From NCBI GenBank assembly GCA_018389105.1, contig JACATO010001663.1:102224-166223 (forward strand): 64,000 nucleotides of DNA, given 5' to 3'. Source of the DNA: Nautilus pompilius (lineage: Eukaryota > Mollusca > Cephalopoda > Nautilida > Nautilidae). Numbering within the stretch: position 1 is the first letter of the stretch; every line of letters begins with the position of its first letter. This document shows positions 60,623 through 64,000 of the stretch, piece after piece. Below the pieces are notes generated by a model. It did not search any database. It was not told the origin of the DNA and saw only the letters and a program-made list of their open reading frames with translations. Both the position numbers and the translations under genes were made by a program.

Positions 60623-61125
60623 GGCATACGGGTACATTTTAACATTACATTAAATAAGAAGATTGAAAGGATTATTATTAGATGCAAGAGAAATTCTTGA
60701 TATGCCTTTTTTTTTGATAATATATTATTATTGTGTGTTTATGAAATGGCATCCTTTTCTGCTGTTCCTTTAATATGGTTCTCTCCATTTGTTACTTGTG
60801 TGTGCACGTGTTTCTCCATTCATCCTTGTTCGAGTGACTTCTTTGTGAACTGTGTATCCAGTAGCCTCGTGCATTTATCGAAATAATAATCAAGACAAGC
60901 CATTGCATTTTAATACCTACATACGCCATCAGACGCAGACGCCCTGCCTGTGTCTCGGTGGCTGTTTTTATCGGCTAGCTTTTGAAACTGGAATCTCATA
61001 CCAGCTTGTGCAATGGGATTACTGTGTACCTACCACAAAGTGACAACCTGCAGTAATGTCTGTCTAATAGTGCTCTCTTGTAAGGATATCCATGCCTGTT
61101 TTTTTTTTCATCCATCTTTGCCAAA
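60623..61125. other. Intron sequence, no exon recognised
   Basis: AT-rich to mixed. Nothing coding was recognised. Confidence 0.45.
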
Positions 61126-61225
61126 AGGGAGAGAGAGAGGGGGAGAGAGAGAGAGAGAGAGATGGAGAGAGAGAGAGGGAGAGAGAGAGGAGAGATAGAA
61201 AGAGAGAGAGGGGGAGGAAAGAAAG

Positions 61226-61266
<41 letters not shown>

Positions 61267-61376
61267 AGATGAGGAGAGATAGAAAGAGAGAGAGATGAAG
61301 AGAGAGGAGAGATGGAGAGAGATGAGGAGAGATGGAGAGAGAGGGAAAGAGAGAGAGTAAAGAGAGAGAGAGGGAA

Positions 61377-61407
<31 letters not shown>

Positions 61408-61462
61408 GAGTGAGAGAAAAAGAGAGAGAGAGAGAGAGCGTGAGAGAGAGAAGAGAGAGAGA
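61126..61462. repeat. (GA)n array
   Basis: About 335 bp of GA dinucleotide with GGAGATGGAGAG, GAGATAGAAAG and GAAGAGAG interruptions. It is complementary in type to the CT array 1.4 kb upstream. Confidence 0.97.
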
Positions 61463-61961
61463 GGAATCCTTTCTAGTTGTGAGAATGGGGCACCTGTCTG
61501 CTTCGGTATTGAACAGAACAATAAAGCCTTGGCTGCCATTACCGCAGTCTGGCCGGCTTCACACGGAATACGCTTGCTGGCCGACTCTTTGAACTTACCT
61601 GCATTCCCCGGTAGACTCAGGTAAATGTCGGTTAACGTCGTATTTGTTTTGTACCTCTTGGTATTTACCTCCAGGTTTTCGAGACGATGCTAAACCGGGT
61701 AACTTTTCTTTTTTTTTTAATACGACCTCTTCCCACACCCCCCCCCAGACTGCCGGTCTTCTGTTTTGTGGATCCTAGCCGGTACTTCCCCGTGATGTTC
61801 CTTTTTTTTTAACCACAGTCCCCGAGTCAAAGAAAAAAAGGGATCTTTGTGGATGCACCGCTTTTGATTTTTAAATATAAGAAAATACTCCATTTCTCCG
61901 GATGCCGTCTGCACTTGACGTTTTTCCATCACCCCTCACCGTCTAGTTTCGCCAAATAATA

Positions 61962-61999
<38 letters not shown>

Positions 62000-62694
62000 G
62001 TTCTTGTTTTTTTTAATTTTCTTCATCCTTACGCCAAACCGCAGACAACTGGACGTAGTCTTCGATTTCTTTCCCAATGCGGTACCACTTCCAGCCACGA
62101 GGCTGTACACGGCCGATCGGCCTACACACAGATTGATACGGTAAATAAATTAGCCAGAACTCGTACATTTAATGAAGAATTCGCCCAGTTAAACCAGCTT
62201 CTCGCTCGCATTGTATCTCAGACAGAGTTCCTTTTGATATGGAGATTTCCGAGTCGCCCGGAGCCTGGAAATACATCGGTCCCTCCCACCACCAAAAATA
62301 GGATTTCGTCTGCTTTCCATCGCTTATCGTCAAGTGCCACCAATATACAATGCTGAACAGAGTCCTGATAGAATCCCCTAGATTCCTGCCACGTATGGAA
62401 TATGTGGCATAATTAATTCTGCGTTCTCCATGAAATCAGATGGTTGTGGGGTTGGTGTGATGCCGTACACCGACCGGTCTTTGTCGAGAAATCGGAACGG
62501 ACTCGGTATATATGCCAAATGTATCCACTGGAACTCCTTCACTGCTGGTCCCTAAATGGAGGAGAGGGAGCGTAGTTCTGTGGACACCCGCTAGAGGCTG
62601 GGAGGGGGGGCGGGCACTTCTGAATTCGGCAGGCTGACGAAGGAGGAGGAGAGATCAACGCCAGGGGAAAGCGAGCGCCCAGAGCCGAGTCGGT
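61463..62694. other. Intron sequence, no exon recognised
   Basis: Mixed sequence with an (AAT)n array at 61959-62000 and poly-T runs. It is CpG-richer at 62.5-62.7 kb. No Wnt exon or other protein was recognised. Confidence 0.45.
61959..62000. repeat. (AAT)n microsatellite
   Basis: About 14 units. It is the second of two arrays with AAT on the plus strand. Confidence 0.96.
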
Positions 62695-62770
62695 GGTACT
62701 GACCGTGGAATTTAACTCAGATCCCTCAGCCTTGGCAGTTCTGTGGTCTACCAGCCAGCCTCTCTCCCCA
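62695..62770 (-). mobile_element. Weak tRNA-like SINE head, minus strand
   Basis: On the minus strand GCTGGTAGACCACAG resembles box A and CTGAGTTAAATTCC a mutated box B about 35 bp later. This is the weakest of the SINE-like calls. Confidence 0.3.
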
Positions 62771-62949
62771 CGCGAAGAGAGTTGGCTTTGTCTTTTCCGA
62801 CATTGGGCGTGGTGCCATTACCACTGACGATAGCCGACGTGATGATCGGCTTACCACGCCACGTCCGAACCCTCTCTTTCAGGCGCAGTACCAACTGAAC
62901 TGTTCGGAACTAGTGCGCCGACAGACGGATAAACCGATCAATACGTTTT

Positions 62950-62951
62950 AC

Positions 62952-62983
<32 letters not shown>

Positions 62984-63021
62984 ATTATTATTATTATTAT
63001 TATTAATATTATTATTATTAA
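62950..63021. repeat. Interrupted (ATT)n array
   Basis: About 23 units with TTAATTA and TTAATATT interruptions. Confidence 0.96.
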
Positions 63022-64000
63022 TGAAAACGAATTCCTGTTTTGGTATTACCAGCCAAACCGTTGTATCTAACTACCCATTCTTGCAGCAAGCATGTAACAG
63101 ATGCCTGTAAGATAGAAAGCCGATGTACTAATCGCATGAATTGACAGACTTTTCGCTCTTTAAGCCAGCAAAGACGAAATTTTTCTCCAGCTTGCTACGT
63201 CACGAATATATCGCCATCTAGCGGCGACGCGTTTCGTGGCCCGATCTGATGTAGTGAGGTCTTCTAAGCAATGGACTATAAGTATATTTGCTGATATATA
63301 TTTACAAAACTATTTATAAGAATGGAAAGGTATTGGTGATGTTTCTTTTACATTAAGTAGACGGTTTATTCACGTACTTTCCGTCACCTTATCTAGTAGC
63401 AGAACCAACTTATGGACTGATATTTGGGCGATTCTCCGGCGTGGCCATTCACTTGGTTCTCTCTCACTTTCTTTTTGTCCTGAGATTCTTTGTCACCTTT
63501 TTAAATCGACTCTGCCTTTGCTTCGCTCCGCTTGGTCTTTGGCTGAAACACTTTGCTCTCAATCGTCCTGCCCCCCAACCCACTTCTGAACCGGGTACAC
63601 TTATTTTTGTACGGGCAACTAATATTTGTTCAAGCTTCAATTCCGGAGACCGCCATCTGGTGCCTTTTTTTTTCCATTTTTAACTCTCTCGAAAGGAGAG
63701 TACTGAAAGAAAGTGACGTCAGACTCCCACGTGAACGGTACTCAATACTGCGCAAACACGACGCGCAGAATGTTGCTTCTAAGGGTTTCAGTCGGGAAAA
63801 ACGAAAAGAGAATCCACTTAATTGGATTATTAGAATATTAAATAATAATAAAATCAATGGTTTTATTAATAGAGCAATTTTTGAAAAAGCGAAAAAGGTT
63901 TCTTGTGTATGAAATGTTCCAGATTTCTGTACATAGAACGATTAGCGTGAAGATGAAGTTGTTTATATTCAAGCTTAAAAACAGTTTTTAAAAAAATGTA
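63022..64000. other. Intron sequence to the window end, no exon recognised
   Basis: Mixed to AT-rich. A 119-codon frame at 63553-63912 shows no known domain and is Asn/Lys-rich at its end, as expected of AT-rich DNA. The Wnt5 gene presumably continues beyond the window. Confidence 0.4.

Overview
The window is nuclear DNA from an animal, not a bacterium. It has split exons with GT/AG splice sites, very long non-coding stretches, dense microsatellites and decayed Tc1-type transposons. The one gene I can support is the 5' end of a Wnt5-class Wnt ligand, read on the + strand at 52909-53679. Its sequence and the repeat profile suggest a lophotrochozoan, most likely a mollusc. That assignment is inference.

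Layout: 1-52.1 kb holds no coding exon that I recognise. It contains five decayed Tc1/mariner copies (about 4.6-5.65, 6.2-7.1, 23.4-24.3, 30.3-30.9 and 42.7-43.8 kb), one non-LTR reverse-transcriptase fragment (14.3 kb), a 585-bp TA-flanked MITE inserted in a degenerate AT-rich repeat (8.57-9.16 kb), several tRNA-derived SINE-like pieces, and an interspersed repeat with five copies at 29.8, 37.1, 37.4, 38.4 and 46.2 kb. It also holds long (CT)n and (TTA)n arrays and a 36-bp minisatellite with higher-order structure (49.75-50.34 kb). CpG-rich, repeat-poor blocks at about 31.9-32.9, 34.1-34.5 and 52.3-52.9 kb look like promoter or CpG-island DNA; the last lies directly upstream of the Wnt exon.

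The Wnt gene is visible as coding exon 1 (start codon and signal peptide, 52909-52997), a 425-bp intron, and coding exon 2 (53423-53679). Exon 2 carries the Wnt5 signature around the YIIGAQP and RRWNCST motifs and ends at a GTAAGA donor. I found no later Wnt exon, so the remaining 10.3 kb is read as the start of a long intron 2. It holds further microsatellites, a minisatellite-like CT array, two SINE-like pieces and a CpG-rich island at 57.8-58.4 kb.

Most long open frames here are artefacts of simple repeats or chance. The longest, 330 codons at 59.0-60.0 kb, is a CT array. I did not find a new multi-gene system. The points most worth follow-up are the Wnt5 5' end and its possible distant leader exons, the shared repeat family with an inverted pair, the CCAAT-bearing MITE and the higher-order minisatellite.
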